A stretch of 61,790 nt of DNA from positions 1 through 61,790 of the forward strand of contig SVFV01000020.1 of NCBI GenBank assembly GCA_015056655.1, given 5' to 3'. The notes under the pieces were generated by a model. It was given only the letters and a program-made list of their open reading frames with translations, did not search any database and was not told the DNA's origin. This stretch comes from Butyrivibrio sp. Its GTDB lineage: Bacteria > Bacillota > Clostridia > Lachnospirales > Lachnospiraceae. Positions 1 to 7,695 of the stretch are shown here, piece by piece. Positions within the stretch are counted from its first letter, which is position 1. The number at the start of each line of letters is the position of its first letter. The position numbers and the translations under genes were made by a program.

Positions 1-214
1 CTAGGCATCCATTTCAAAAAAATCGGATTATGAGTCTGATTTCAGAGGTTTAAGTTGTCATGAATAATTCAGGTTTAATATTTTTTTAATAAAATTAAAT
101 AGAAAATACATAAAAAGCACAAAAAAACCCGGTACAGACCGAGTCTTTTGAAATCTGCAATAGCAGATCTATTATCTCTTCGAGAACTTTCTAAAGCTGA
201 ATGCTCCTCAAAAC
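1..214. other. Intergenic, left edge
   Basis: No gene is visible here. It holds the terminator of the kinase-like gene and, between it and that gene, a small 6-bp hairpin (ATCTGC/GCAGAT, 153-168). The rest is AT-rich. Confidence 0.6.
121..144 (-). terminator. Intrinsic terminator of the kinase-like operon
   Basis: Read on the minus strand, ACTCGGT and ACCGGGT pair around a CTGT loop (one G-U pair), followed directly by a run of seven T. It lies about 70 bases after the stop of the cytidylate-kinase-like gene and fits the end of that three-gene operon. Confidence 0.75.
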
Positions 215-814
215 TTATTTAGCGTGATACCTTGCATCAATGTAATCAATGATCACCCTGGTTGTCTCATCAAGACCAATTCTGCTGCTATTTATGGAGA
301 GCTCATAGTTTCTGGAATCTCCCCACTTTCCCTTGCAGTAATAATTGTGATAAGCCTTTCTCTTCCTGTTGTGGAAAGCAATCAGCTTCTCCGCATGCTC
401 CCTGGTGATATTCTCTCTTTCCATGGTTCTTGTAACCTTTGCTTCATAATCTGCCAGGATAAATATACTCACCATGTTGGGATTATCTTTAAGGATTTCC
501 TCTGAACACCTTCCAATGATGACAAAAGACTCTCCTGCATCTGATTTTTTACGCAGGAAATCAAACTGCATCTTATGTATGTTATCTTCCACCGAACTGC
601 TATAGCCTCTGACCGTTCTGTTAAACAGTACTCTCCTTGGCTTCTCATCATACTTTTCAAGTTCTTCCGGGTTCACATTTTTTTCTATCGCAATCTCTCT
701 TAAAAGATTGTAGTCATAAATAGGGAGCTGATAGTGCTCAGCCAGCTTGTGAGCAATAACATGTCCGCCGCTACCGAATTCCCTTCCGACTGAAATAATA
801 AGTTGTTTATTCAT
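215..814 (-). CDS. Cytidylate kinase-like family protein
   Basis: A 199-residue cytoplasmic protein of the cytidylate-kinase-like family (Cytidylate_kin2), P-loop proteins related to CMP kinase whose substrate is usually unknown. The N-terminus has the variant P-loop SVGREFGSGGHVIA, where ordinary CMP kinases have GxxGxGKS; 'FVIIGRCSEEIL' in the middle and the basic stretch near 'RERENIT...HNRKRKAYH' are typical lid and nucleotide-binding parts of this family. A start 33 bases further upstream is possible, but AGAGGTTGAG sits just before the ATG at 814, which I chose. It begins 16 bases after the ion-transporter gene and is probably translated from the same message. Whether it phosphorylates CMP or acts as a regulator cannot be told from sequence. 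Confidence 0.85.
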   Translation of the reverse strand: MNKQLIISVGREFGSGGHVIAHKLAEHYQLPIYDYNLLREIAIEKNVNPEELEKYDEKPRRVLFNRTVRGYSSSVEDNIHKMQFDFLRKKSDAGESFVIIGRCSEEILKDNPNMVSIFILADYEAKVTRTMERENITREHAEKLIAFHNRKRKAYHNYYCKGKWGDSRNYELSINSSRIGLDETTRVIIDYIDARYHAK

Positions 815-830
815 TCTCAACCTCTTTCTA

Positions 831-2183
831 TCATAAATATCTGACATAAATGCAGACCATAGAAATAAGCACTACAATAATTGTAGCAGGAACAGCAGAA
901 AAACAGTACTTTTTCCAGCTGATAGGATATCCTTCTCTTGCTGCTATTGAAGTTCCGACTACATTTGCTGACGCTCCTATAGGAGTTGCACTTCCTCCAA
1001 TATCTGTTCCCATAGCAAGTGTCCATGCAAGAACTGAAAGATCTGCCCCTGTAGTAGCTGCCAGGGTCTTAATAACAGGTATCATTGTCGCAGCAAAAGG
1101 TATATTATCAACAAATCCGCTGGCAATAGCAGATACCCAGATGATAATCGCGATCATAACCGTCATCTTTCCGCCGCTTACCTTGCCGATGAAATCAGCT
1201 ACAACTTCAAGTACTCCTGTCTGTTCAAGTCCTCCTACTACCATAAAAAGACCTATGAAGAAAAGAAGAGTCTTGTAGTCCACTCCTTTAAGGATCTTCA
1301 CTACTTCTTTTCCTGCAGTAAGCAATGTAATCGCTGCTATAAGCACTCCGATAAAAGCCACTGTAAGACCTGTCTGAGCATGTGTCACAAGCAAAACAAC
1401 AGCAAGAAGGAAAATTACAGTACTAATGATGAATGCCTTTTTATCTGTGATGGCAGATGAAGGATCGGCCTTGCTCTCATCAATTGCAACATTTCCTGCT
1501 GAAGATAGTTCTTTTCTGAATACCAGATAAAAATACAACACGATAACAACCAGAGAAATAACAGCTATAAGTCCTGTATTAGTCACAAAGTCTGCAAAGG
1601 AATATCCAAAGGAAGTTCCTATGATAATGTTAGGCGGATCACCGCACATTGTAGCGGATCCTCCAAGGTTGGCACAAAAGATCTCTGAAAGGATCATAGG
1701 TACCGGATTAAACTTAATGAGCTGCGCCAGCTCTAATGTTACCGCAGCCAGGAAAAGAATAACCGTAATACTATCGATAAACATCGCAAGAATAAAGCTC
1801 ATTACCATGAATGTAAGAAATATAGGGATAACCTTATATTTCACGGTTTTTGCAATGGTCATACACAGCCATCTGAAAAAACCAGCTCTGGCCATACCTT
1901 CTACCATGATCATCATTCCAGCAAGGAAAATAACTGTCGCCCAGTTGATGCCGCTAGTGCTCTCAGAGGCTGTACCTGCTTCATACCAGAAGCCCAAAGT
2001 GAAAATATTTCTTATGTTCAGTGTTTCAAGAAAAGCATCCATGCTTCTCATACAGACACCAAATACCAATACTGCTGTTGCGAGACCACATGCAAGTGTT
2101 ACTATGTGCCTCTCGATTTTGTCCCATATGATCAGTCCAAACATTATTACAAATATGGCGATCGCCATAATCATCGAAATCAT
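831..2183 (-). CDS. ArsB/NhaD-type (ion transporter superfamily) permease
   Basis: A 450-residue integral membrane protein of the ion transporter superfamily (ArsB/NhaD/SLC13 branch), with about eleven hydrophobic segments. The hallmark is 'GDPPNIIIGTSFGYSF' near residue 200, the conserved hairpin that carries substrate and Na+ residues in this family; a second related half carries 'IGGSATPIGASANVVG' near residue 400. The internal two-fold repeat is therefore visible. Likely substrates are Na+/H+, arsenite or a dicarboxylate; sequence alone does not decide. It starts 15 bases after the DUF2798-like gene and is followed 16 bases later by the kinase-like gene, so the three form one operon. Confidence 0.85.
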   Translation of the reverse strand: MISMIMAIAIFVIMFGLIIWDKIERHIVTLACGLATAVLVFGVCMRSMDAFLETLNIRNIFTLGFWYEAGTASESTSGINWATVIFLAGMMIMVEGMARAGFFRWLCMTIAKTVKYKVIPIFLTFMVMSFILAMFIDSITVILFLAAVTLELAQLIKFNPVPMILSEIFCANLGGSATMCGDPPNIIIGTSFGYSFADFVTNTGLIAVISLVVIVLYFYLVFRKELSSAGNVAIDESKADPSSAITDKKAFIISTVIFLLAVVLLVTHAQTGLTVAFIGVLIAAITLLTAGKEVVKILKGVDYKTLLFFIGLFMVVGGLEQTGVLEVVADFIGKVSGGKMTVMIAIIIWVSAIASGFVDNIPFAATMIPVIKTLAATTGADLSVLAWTLAMGTDIGGSATPIGASANVVGTSIAAREGYPISWKKYCFSAVPATIIVVLISMVCIYVRYL

Positions 2184-2198
2184 TTCTACCTCACTTCT

Positions 2199-2705
2199 TT
2201 AACATTCCTTTTGAATCTTTACTTTCTTTTCTTCAGACTCTTTTTTGTCTGCGAAGATCAGTCCAAAGATCCATCTTACAAAAGGTCCGGCAATCATCAG
2301 CTGATAAAAGAAAGCCATAGGGAAGTTCTTTACAGTAGTCTCAAGCCATGTAGCGATCATCTCTGCATTGAAACCACCCTTAAAGAGAATTGTTGCAACA
2401 AAACTCATCATGGGACACATGAAAAGTACGGAAAATACTGAGATAGCAAGTACCATCATAAATGGGTTATCTCTTTTGGGATCAACCAGCTTCATAGCCT
2501 TTTTCTTGGCAATGGGGCCTGCGATAAATGTATCAAGTATAAAGGCTGCTACTCCCATAATCGGAAGCTCTGAAAGTGCTGCAACGAAGATGAAGTTCTT
2601 CATTGCGCCTGTTTCGAGCGCTATGTTATAGCATACAAGTCCATAAACCATAACTATAACCATCATTACTGTAAAAATTGTTTCCTGAATTCTGTTCTTT
2701 GGCAT
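2199..2705 (-). CDS. DUF2798-like membrane protein
   Basis: A 168-residue membrane protein with four predicted transmembrane helices (about residues 7-27, 38-60, 82-106, 126-150) and a lysine-rich C-terminal tail. Helix order and motifs such as 'NFPMAFFYQLMIAGPFVR' resemble DUF2798 proteins, whose function is unknown. It is the first gene of the operon with the ion-transporter permease and kinase-like protein. The IS91-type element lies directly upstream and may have separated the operon from its original promoter; I see no clear promoter in the 120 bases between. Confidence 0.7.
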   Translation of the reverse strand: MPKNRIQETIFTVMMVIVMVYGLVCYNIALETGAMKNFIFVAALSELPIMGVAAFILDTFIAGPIAKKKAMKLVDPKRDNPFMMVLAISVFSVLFMCPMMSFVATILFKGGFNAEMIATWLETTVKNFPMAFFYQLMIAGPFVRWIFGLIFADKKESEEKKVKIQKEC

Positions 2706-2755
2706 TTTTAAACCTACCTTTCTAAAAAGTGCAATAAAAGTGCCTGCGGCACCTC

Positions 2756-2796
2756 AACTCCCCTGCCCCTCACTCATGAGGGGTTGGGGTTGTTTT
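2756..2796 (+). terminator. Strong hairpin with T-run upstream of the transposase
   Basis: CCCC-TG-CCCCTC pairs with GAGGGG-TT-GGGG around the loop ACTCAT, followed by TTGTTTTTT. It is only 30 bases before the transposase start. It could shield the transposase from outside transcription or be part of the element's end structure. Confidence 0.65.
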
Positions 2797-2824
2797 TTGC
2801 CCTAAGTCCTTCATAATAATATCT

Positions 2825-4027
2825 ATGAAACGTAATACACTACAGGAATTGTTTCGAGATCACTATGAAGAAATTCAATATACACTCCATCCCAGAAAGA
2901 CCGAGATGGAAAACATTGATAAAATGATCAATTGTGGCGATCCATCTTATGGTGGTGCCATGTATGGTTGTGCTGAATGTGGTACTCTCAAGTTCATCCC
3001 TTTCCGCTGTCATTCAAGGTTCTGCCCTACTTGTGGCGCTTTATATTCTCAGAAACGTGCCCAAGCTATGTCATTCAAACTAATAAACTGCCAGCATCGT
3101 CACTGTGTATTCACCATTTCCAAAGAACTTCGTCACTACTTTCTTGAAGACAGAGACCTTCTTAATTGCTTATTTGACGCTGCAAGTAGTGTGATTCATC
3201 AGATGTTTTACAAGATGAACAAATCACAAAACTTCACTCCCGGTTATATCCTTGTACTGCATACATTTGGCAGGCCGCTTGAGTGGAATCCTCATATACA
3301 CTGCCTCATCTCCGAAGGTGGAGTAGGCGATACAGGTTTCTGGCGCAAGGTCGATTTCTTCAGTTTCAAATACATGCGCCATGCTTTCCAAACAGCTCTT
3401 CTAAGCCTTATGGAAAACCACATCACTGATCCTCAAAAGAAAGCTCAGTTCAAAAGAGAAAAAGCTCTCTCTTACAAAAATCAGAAGGATGGCTTCTACA
3501 TCTATGCAAAGCCAACACTTGCTGATAAGAATACTGTAGCCAAGTATATAGGCCGTTACCTTGGTCGCCCTGTAATAGGGCTTTCAAGAATAGATTCCTA
3601 TGATAAAGAAAAGGATACTATCACTTTCCACTACAATCGCCATGAAGATGAAGTTCTTGTAACTGAGACCATACCAGCCATTGAATTCATCAAGCGTCTC
3701 ATACAGCACATCCCAGAAAAAGACTTCAAGATGATACGCTATTACGGAGTATATGGTCGACACAGAGAATCTGACAAAAAGTTATATCGTCTTATTCATC
3801 CGTCAAAAAAGCCATTTCTACAGTCATTTTTAAAATGGCGATCCGGAATACTTTCATCATTTGGATATGATCCGCTGAAATGTCCAAAATGTAACAGCAC
3901 TATGAAATTCCTCGAACTATACTACAATCACAAACGTGTTTCTCTCGAAGACTTATATGAAAAGGCAATGGGAAAATGCCGTCCCAAATGTCGCGCCCCT
4001 GTTCAAACTCATTCCCTGGCATGCTAA
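2825..4027 (+). CDS. IS91-family HUH transposase
   Basis: A 400-residue rolling-circle transposase. Residues 37-70 form a cysteine-rich zinc-binding domain (CGDP...CAEC...CHSRFCPTCG). The HUH metal site is 'WNPHIHC' (His157, His159). The Y2 catalytic tyrosines are Tyr241 and Tyr245 in 'KYIGRYLGRP', spaced as in IS91 (YxxxY). A second zinc knuckle 'CPKCNS' lies near residue 358 and the C-terminus is again Cys-rich. Length and motif order match complete family members, and no frameshift is present, so the enzyme may be active. No good ribosome site precedes the ATG at 2825. The acidic ORF follows 26 bases after the stop. Confidence 0.93.
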   Translation: MKRNTLQELFRDHYEEIQYTLHPRKTEMENIDKMINCGDPSYGGAMYGCAECGTLKFIPFRCHSRFCPTCGALYSQKRAQAMSFKLINCQHRHCVFTISKELRHYFLEDRDLLNCLFDAASSVIHQMFYKMNKSQNFTPGYILVLHTFGRPLEWNPHIHCLISEGGVGDTGFWRKVDFFSFKYMRHAFQTALLSLMENHITDPQKKAQFKREKALSYKNQKDGFYIYAKPTLADKNTVAKYIGRYLGRPVIGLSRIDSYDKEKDTITFHYNRHEDEVLVTETIPAIEFIKRLIQHIPEKDFKMIRYYGVYGRHRESDKKLYRLIHPSKKPFLQSFLKWRSGILSSFGYDPLKCPKCNSTMKFLELYYNHKRVSLEDLYEKAMGKCRPKCRAPVQTHSLAC

Positions 4028-4053
4028 AATGAGGCATGACAGGAGGATAAATC

Positions 4054-4218
4054 ATGGTTGATAAAGCACTAATCGCAAAGCTTAGAGAGAAATACATGCA
4101 GCACCCGCCGGAAGGCATGTCGGCGGATGAAATCCGTGAGATGGACGATGAAGACCTTCTCGATATGGATTACTTTATGCACGAAGATGATGAATTCTTT
4201 GATGAGGTAGACTGGTAA
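4054..4218 (+). CDS. Small acidic IS91-associated protein
   Basis: A 54-codon ORF, MVDKALIAKLREKYMQ... to ...DEFFDEVDW, preceded by a perfect AGGAGG seven bases before the ATG, a better ribosome site than that of the transposase. The N-terminal third is a basic helix; from about residue 24 on the protein is strongly acidic (DDEDLLDMD, HEDDEFFDEVD). It starts 26 bases after the transposase stop and ends before the element's terminator, so it appears to be an integral second gene of the element. I do not recognise a named family; an inhibitor or partner of the basic transposase is an inference from charge and position. Confidence 0.7.
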   Translation: MVDKALIAKLREKYMQHPPEGMSADEIREMDDEDLLDMDYFMHEDDEFFDEVDW

Positions 4219-4247
4219 TTCAAAGCCAATATACCTCTGCTTTGCGT

Positions 4248-4271
4248 GGCCCGGTCTTGTCCGGGCCTTTT
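4248..4271 (+). terminator. Terminator of the IS91-type element
   Basis: GGCCCGG and CCGGGCC pair around TCTTGT and are followed by TTTT. It lies 30 bases after the acidic ORF. Confidence 0.8.
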
Positions 4272-4279
4272 AATTCAAG

Positions 4280-4299
4280 ATTTCGCCGCAAGGCGAAAT
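4280..4299. repeat. Perfect hairpin at the right end of the IS91-type element
   Basis: ATTTCGCC/GGCGAAAT around GCAA, an 8-bp perfect stem preceded by CAAG. Hairpins near the replication-origin end are normal in IS91-type elements, so this may be the right-end structure. Confidence 0.5.
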
Positions 4300-4312
4300 T
4301 TCCTATTAAATA

Positions 4313-4350
4313 AAAAATGTCGATCAACTATACAGTCAACCGACATTTTT
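4313..4350. terminator. Bidirectional terminator-like hairpin
   Basis: AAAAATGTCG and CGACATTTTT form a 10-bp stem with an 18-base loop, ending in T-runs on both strands. It separates the IS91-type element from the island remnants. Confidence 0.55.
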
Positions 4351-4360
4351 ATTATTGTTA

Positions 4361-4453
4361 TTTACCCAATTACCCTAACGATAATTTGCAATTTAAAATA
4401 TTAGATAATCAAAGCACTTTCTAAAAAACAAAAAGGGTAAATCGAGGGTAAAC
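4361..4453. repeat. Paired GGGTAAA motifs, possible recombination arm sites
   Basis: TTTACCC and ACCC (4361-4374) face AGGGTAAA and AGGGTAAAC (4434-4453) in inverted orientation across an AT-rich spacer. Such spaced inverted short repeats resemble integrase arm or excisionase sites at element ends, but no recombinase gene is nearby. The remaining 4454-4700 stretch holds only the phosphatase stub and no other gene. Confidence 0.3.
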
Positions 4454-4478
4454 ATTATAATCTCTTAATAGAATGTTC

Positions 4479-4544
4479 TCACCACACGGCTTTGCTACAT
4501 TTTGTTAGTACTATGCCGTGGCAGACGAATAATATTCTAATCAT
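4479..4544 (-). pseudogene. 5' stub of a low-molecular-weight phosphotyrosine phosphatase gene, copy A
   Basis: From an ATG at 4544 with AAGGAAAA upstream the minus strand reads MIRILFVCHG and then runs into unrelated codons and a stop after 21 codons. MIRILFVCHG is the normal first strand and beginning of the P-loop of LMW phosphotyrosine phosphatases, which continue with NICRSP in intact proteins. The active-site loop is cut exactly after Cys-His-Gly. A near-identical stub lies at 8183-8227. Confidence 0.55.
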
Positions 4545-4706
4545 ATTGGTTTTCCTTATGTTTCCTGGGGGTGTACACCTTTTTGAAATAATGAATATGT
4601 AATGCTTCATCTGCGACCCATAAATGCGTAGCCCAAGAAGCCATTACTTCTCCTCCAATATTCAAAGAATTATTGAGGCCTTCCGTCAAAAATATAGAAT
4701 CACCTC

Positions 4707-4925
4707 TTATTTACCTGCTATGAGAACTTGCTCAGTAATTTCTAGCAATTCAGCAGCAGCCTGCTCGTTTTCTACACGAATAAGATTGTCGTAAAAATCA
4801 GCTTTTCCTAATAGATTCATTCCGCCATGCCATACAAGCTTTTTATCTATCACAGCATAATGCTCACAATCGTTGTCAGTGGTTCTGACAATAATTCCGC
4901 TTCGCCTCATCTCATCTATAAGGAT
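4707..4925 (-). pseudogene. Remnant of a phospholipase-D-fold nuclease domain (C-terminal part)
   Basis: The frame contains 'HYAVIDKKLVWHGGMNLL' and 'FYDNLIRVENEQAAAELL', typical of the C-terminal half of PLD-fold (HKD) domains found at the end of helicases and restriction-type nucleases. An N-terminal half with the first HKD motif is missing. The frame overlaps the end of the GIY-YIG gene, and the recognisable PLD homology begins near 'IDEMRRSGIIV', so two broken genes seem to be joined here. I regard this as a truncated gene, not an 86-residue functional protein. Confidence 0.6.
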
Positions 4926-5223
4926 ATGTATACAACATGTCATAAGCATCCCAAGGAAACATCTCAAAAAACTCGCGATTCGGTGTAATCCTCAGATCTT
5001 TATTTAATTTTGTTATTAAGTCGTGAAGGTATTTGTCTGGATCTTTTGCACCGCTTATTCGTGGAATTTCATAAGTACAATAAACTTCATACGGTAAGGG
5101 GACAGAAGTATTTGATAACTCTTTCACACGTCTGTCTACATCTTCTGCATATCCTATTTTTATCCAGTTATCTCTGTGAAAGCTTTCATTAGTAAGGACA
5201 TAAATATATCCTGTATTAGACAT
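4912..5223 (-). CDS. GIY-YIG (MUG113/T5orf172-type) nuclease-like protein, possibly truncated
   Basis: A 103-residue protein. The N-terminus 'GYIYVLTNES' followed by 'IKIGYAEDVDRRVKELSN' is the GIY-YIG core as seen in the MUG113/T5orf172 group: the paired aromatic strand, then the conserved Arg of the helix. 'REFFEMFPWDAYDML' is the usual later segment of these proteins. The last residues, after the alanine-aspartate helix, diverge and the frame ends where the PLD remnant begins, so the natural C-terminus may be lost. It begins 16 bases downstream of the AlbA_2 gene and shares its strand, with AAGGTGAAAAG as ribosome site. Defence or mobile-element context is likely. Confidence 0.7.
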   Translation of the reverse strand: MSNTGYIYVLTNESFHRDNWIKIGYAEDVDRRVKELSNTSVPLPYEVYCTYEIPRISGAKDPDKYLHDLITKLNKDLRITPNREFFEMFPWDAYDMLYTYPYR

Positions 5224-5239
5224 TTTCTTTTCACCTTCC

Positions 5240-6814
5240 TTAAATTGAAAACTTATATTTACCCTTTCCCATTCCTTCTACAGGGACTATGATTTTTAGT
5301 TCATTCTCCATCCTTCTCAAATATGAAGTTGCTGTAACTTGCGAACAGCCAAGAATTTCAACTACGCGAGAATTTCCAAAAACTTCAGCACCAATTTCCT
5401 CATAAAGTTTCAAAACATTTTGCTTTATATTTTTAGAACACCCTGAATCCAAAATTTTTTGCTTAAAATCTTTGGTTTCGCTTTCAATCCAAACTTTTTT
5501 CTTTGGTTTGGTTTCATTCTTTATTTCATAGTATTCCTCGTTTACAGGAATAACGACAGACGTAACATTATCATTCTTATCAAACATTTTATAATATAAA
5601 TTCGGAGATCCGTTTTCCCTCATAGACCTTTTAGCTTCACCGATACCGGTTCCAAATGATTCAATAATTCCCAATGATTTGAACATATCCCTTAACTCCG
5701 GATTCTCTGTATCTCTTTCATTAAAAAAGGTTCTTTCATTCAAATCAATAATTCGTATAGGTGGAAGTGGTTTATTATAATTAACTATATTAATCTGTTT
5801 TTCAGATACATATATTTGAATCGGTTTTCCATTTTCATAATTATTATGTACAATTGCATTTGCAAGTAATTCTTCAATCGCTATAAACGTGAAATTCTCT
5901 ATCTTTTTATTGTCTGCACTTCCATCGACTCTTATTACAAGCTCATTTAAGAAATTGCTATTTATATAATCCAACGCAGAATAGTACTGCTTCCACACCG
6001 CGCCCTTAAACACTTTGGACTCCATCTTTCTCTTGGTTCCAAATATGTCAATTATAAGTTCTGTGTATGCGTACGGTACAAACATTTCCGGATGAGAAGA
6101 AAACATCAAAACAGCGAAATTCTTCACCCTCATTTCGCTAGGATCATTTTTATCTACAAGATCAAGTACTTTCGCCAATTCTCTTTTATCCAAGTCTTCA
6201 CTTATTTGCCTATCACTGGTTTTTGATATATATTCGCGAAGAAGATCAATATCCAAATCATCAATTGTTGCTCCTGAGCTCACAATGGAACTGAAGTGGA
6301 AATTTGAAAACTTACGTAAAAGATCATATTCTTCATCAACTCTAGCAAGCCTTGTATCAGCTTCAATTCTTACATATCTTCCCGGCTTAAGATTTACCTT
6401 TTTGTCCTTTTCTGCCTTCTCTGCAACCATAAAAGGCCCACCGGATTGTCTCATAACAATAATAAGCAGGTAATTCAAGCCATCCAGTTTATTAGAAATT
6501 ACTTCAAATGCAACATTTGGATACAGGAATGATCTCAAAGAATTAAGAACATTCTTGCACTTTTCCATGCGCCCTTCCGGTATTCCTTTTATAGGAATAA
6601 TAGGTATTGCCTTATTATCTTCACTATTTTCTTCCTCAACACCAATGAAGAGGTAATGAATATCATTGTTGTAATAATTATTCCCATACGCACAGATAGT
6701 TTTTAAAATCTTATCAAGCTGTTGTTCTGAAGCTTTATACTCTATATATGAACACTCAGCACTCCTATTTTTTAATAATTCGTTTGCATGCTTTTTTATC
6801 TGTCTGTAATCCAT
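5240..6814 (-). CDS. AlbA_2 (Schlafen-type) DNA-binding / ATP-binding regulator
   Basis: A 524-residue protein with three parts. Residues 15-160 are an AlbA_2/Schlafen domain ('SYIEYKAS', 'HYLFIGVEE', 'LNYLLIIVMRQS'). Residues about 310-420 are a GHKL-like C-terminal ATPase fold ('FIAIEELLANAIVHNNYE' with the N-box, and 'IESFGTGIGEAKR' as a glycine loop). The final 70 residues form a winged helix ('VVEILGCSQVTATSYLRRME'). This combination is common in accessory islands, where it is annotated as transcriptional regulator or ATP-binding protein; its biochemical role is not settled. It is the only large intact gene in the island and is followed by the GIY-YIG gene. Confidence 0.85.
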   Translation of the reverse strand: MDYRQIKKHANELLKNRSAECSYIEYKASEQQLDKILKTICAYGNNYYNNDIHYLFIGVEEENSEDNKAIPIIPIKGIPEGRMEKCKNVLNSLRSFLYPNVAFEVISNKLDGLNYLLIIVMRQSGGPFMVAEKAEKDKKVNLKPGRYVRIEADTRLARVDEEYDLLRKFSNFHFSSIVSSGATIDDLDIDLLREYISKTSDRQISEDLDKRELAKVLDLVDKNDPSEMRVKNFAVLMFSSHPEMFVPYAYTELIIDIFGTKRKMESKVFKGAVWKQYYSALDYINSNFLNELVIRVDGSADNKKIENFTFIAIEELLANAIVHNNYENGKPIQIYVSEKQINIVNYNKPLPPIRIIDLNERTFFNERDTENPELRDMFKSLGIIESFGTGIGEAKRSMRENGSPNLYYKMFDKNDNVTSVVIPVNEEYYEIKNETKPKKKVWIESETKDFKQKILDSGCSKNIKQNVLKLYEEIGAEVFGNSRVVEILGCSQVTATSYLRRMENELKIIVPVEGMGKGKYKFSI

Positions 6815-6881
6815 AATAGCCCTCCGAATCCAAAGAAATCATACGCCAATCCAAAGATATTGTCAATGAAACCAAAGAAAA

Positions 6882-6931
6882 GGGGCTGTCGCATTTTGAT
6901 ATGCTCCTTTCTTTCTTAGTGCGACAGCTCC
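6882..6931. repeat. Inverted repeat, terminator-like or small mobile-element end
   Basis: GGGGCTGTCGCA (6882-6893) faces TGCGACAGCTCC (6920-6931) across a 26-base AT-rich spacer; on the minus strand it is followed by CCCCTTTTCTTT. It may terminate leftward transcription into the AlbA_2 gene, or be an insertion-sequence end or a MITE-like solo repeat, since IS ends of this kind often begin GGGGCTGTCGCA. Confidence 0.45.
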
Positions 6932-7313
6932 TTCATTCATCGTCGGTAGTTCACCTTCAAAAGTTGTAAACAGGGTGTAAATCAAGCATCCATCTGCCAC
7001 AGAAAGGCTTATTTAAGCTATTTCCAGAAGGTTGTACATATATTGCCGTGGCATTCTTATATTTGCCAATATCGCCTTCTGAAATATCTAAATACTCATG
7101 AACAATCCATCAATGCTATTAAGTTAAGAGCCTTCGAGCATCTTGGCTTTCTAAATTAGCGAAAAACCGCCAAGCGCCTATATTGACATAATCCCTGTAT
7201 TTGATATTATCTAATTGAGCTGACCACAACGGTCTTTGGTTCACCGAACGGCAGGGAATATTACCCTGCCACGTTTATTTCATGGATCATATTATGAGTA
7301 AAAGTTTTACAAA
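6932..7313. other. Gene-free stretch with decayed coding sequence
   Basis: No intact gene. On the minus strand one frame (about 6965-7105) can be read for some 45 codons, including 'WIVHEYLDISEGDI' and ending '...DLHPVYNF', without an obvious start; I do not recognise it. A 7-bp hairpin GGCAGGG/CCCTGCC lies at 7250-7270. Confidence 0.4.
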
Positions 7314-7362
7314 AAGAGGGCCACTTTTCCTTTTACAGAAAAGTCGTCCTCTTCGTTTTTTC
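7314..7362. terminator. Bidirectional terminator-like hairpin
   Basis: AAGAGG and ACTTTTC pair with GAAAAGT and CCTCTT around an 8-base loop with a small 3x3 internal mismatch. A T-run follows on the plus strand and CCTCTTTTTG on the minus strand, where it ends the GNAT remnant. Confidence 0.6.
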
Positions 7363-7451
7363 GTTAAGATTATCTTAACCTAATAGCATTGAACAATCCA
7401 TCCGCTTTTATTTTTTGCTAATAATTATAAGCTCTCCATCTTTGATTTGAT

Positions 7452-7695
7452 TCACAGTTTTAAAACTGCAATAACTTCCTCGCCGTCCATTTCCCCAGTT
7501 TCCACGAAGCCAAAAGAACTATATAAAGAAGCAGCCACTTTGTTTTCCGGTTCATATGAAAGCCAGCAATATTCAGCTTCACCACAAGGCTTAGTGCTAA
7601 TAAAAATCAAAGCCAGCTTTATTGCTTCTCGTCCGTATCCTTTGCCCTGATACTGTTTATCGATCATCAAACGCCAAAGATTATAATTACCATAA
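7452..7695 (-). pseudogene. C-terminal remnant of a GNAT acetyltransferase
   Basis: The frame reads 'YNLWRLMIDKQYQGKGYGRE' and then 'AASLYSSFGFVETGE'. The first is the acetyl-CoA pyrophosphate-binding loop (Q/RxxGxG/A), the second the C-terminal strand-turn of spermine-type N-acetyltransferases. The N-terminal half is absent: upstream of 'FYGNYNLW' the frame meets a stop and the sequence becomes the DUF3800 fragment. This is a deletion-fusion remnant. Confidence 0.75.

Larger units (their letters stand above)
2741..4299 (+). mobile_element. IS91-family insertion sequence (ends approximate)
   Basis: The element holds an HUH transposase gene and a small downstream ORF and is bracketed by short hairpins: GTGCC/GGCAC at 2741-2753 on the left and ATTTCGCC/GGCGAAAT at 4280-4299 on the right. 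IS91-type elements move by rolling-circle replication, lack inverted repeats and target duplications, and carry subterminal hairpins at their origin and termination ends, which agrees with what is seen. The exact ends are not provable from one copy. Confidence 0.65.

Noticed and set aside
850..2202. Long plus-strand ORFs across the ion-transporter gene
   Set aside because: They are shadows of a well-conserved minus-strand membrane protein and lack ribosome sites.
4912..4967. N-terminal 'MRCFLGMLM' reading of the PLD fragment as a genuine start
   Set aside because: These codons are the out-of-frame end of the GIY-YIG gene; PLD homology begins only after them.
7044..7053. Third TGCCGTGGCA inside the island, resembling the phosphatase-stub repeats
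   Set aside because: Only ten bases plus a few match and it lies in another open frame ('YKNATAIYV'); TGCCGTGGCA is itself palindromic, so chance is likely.
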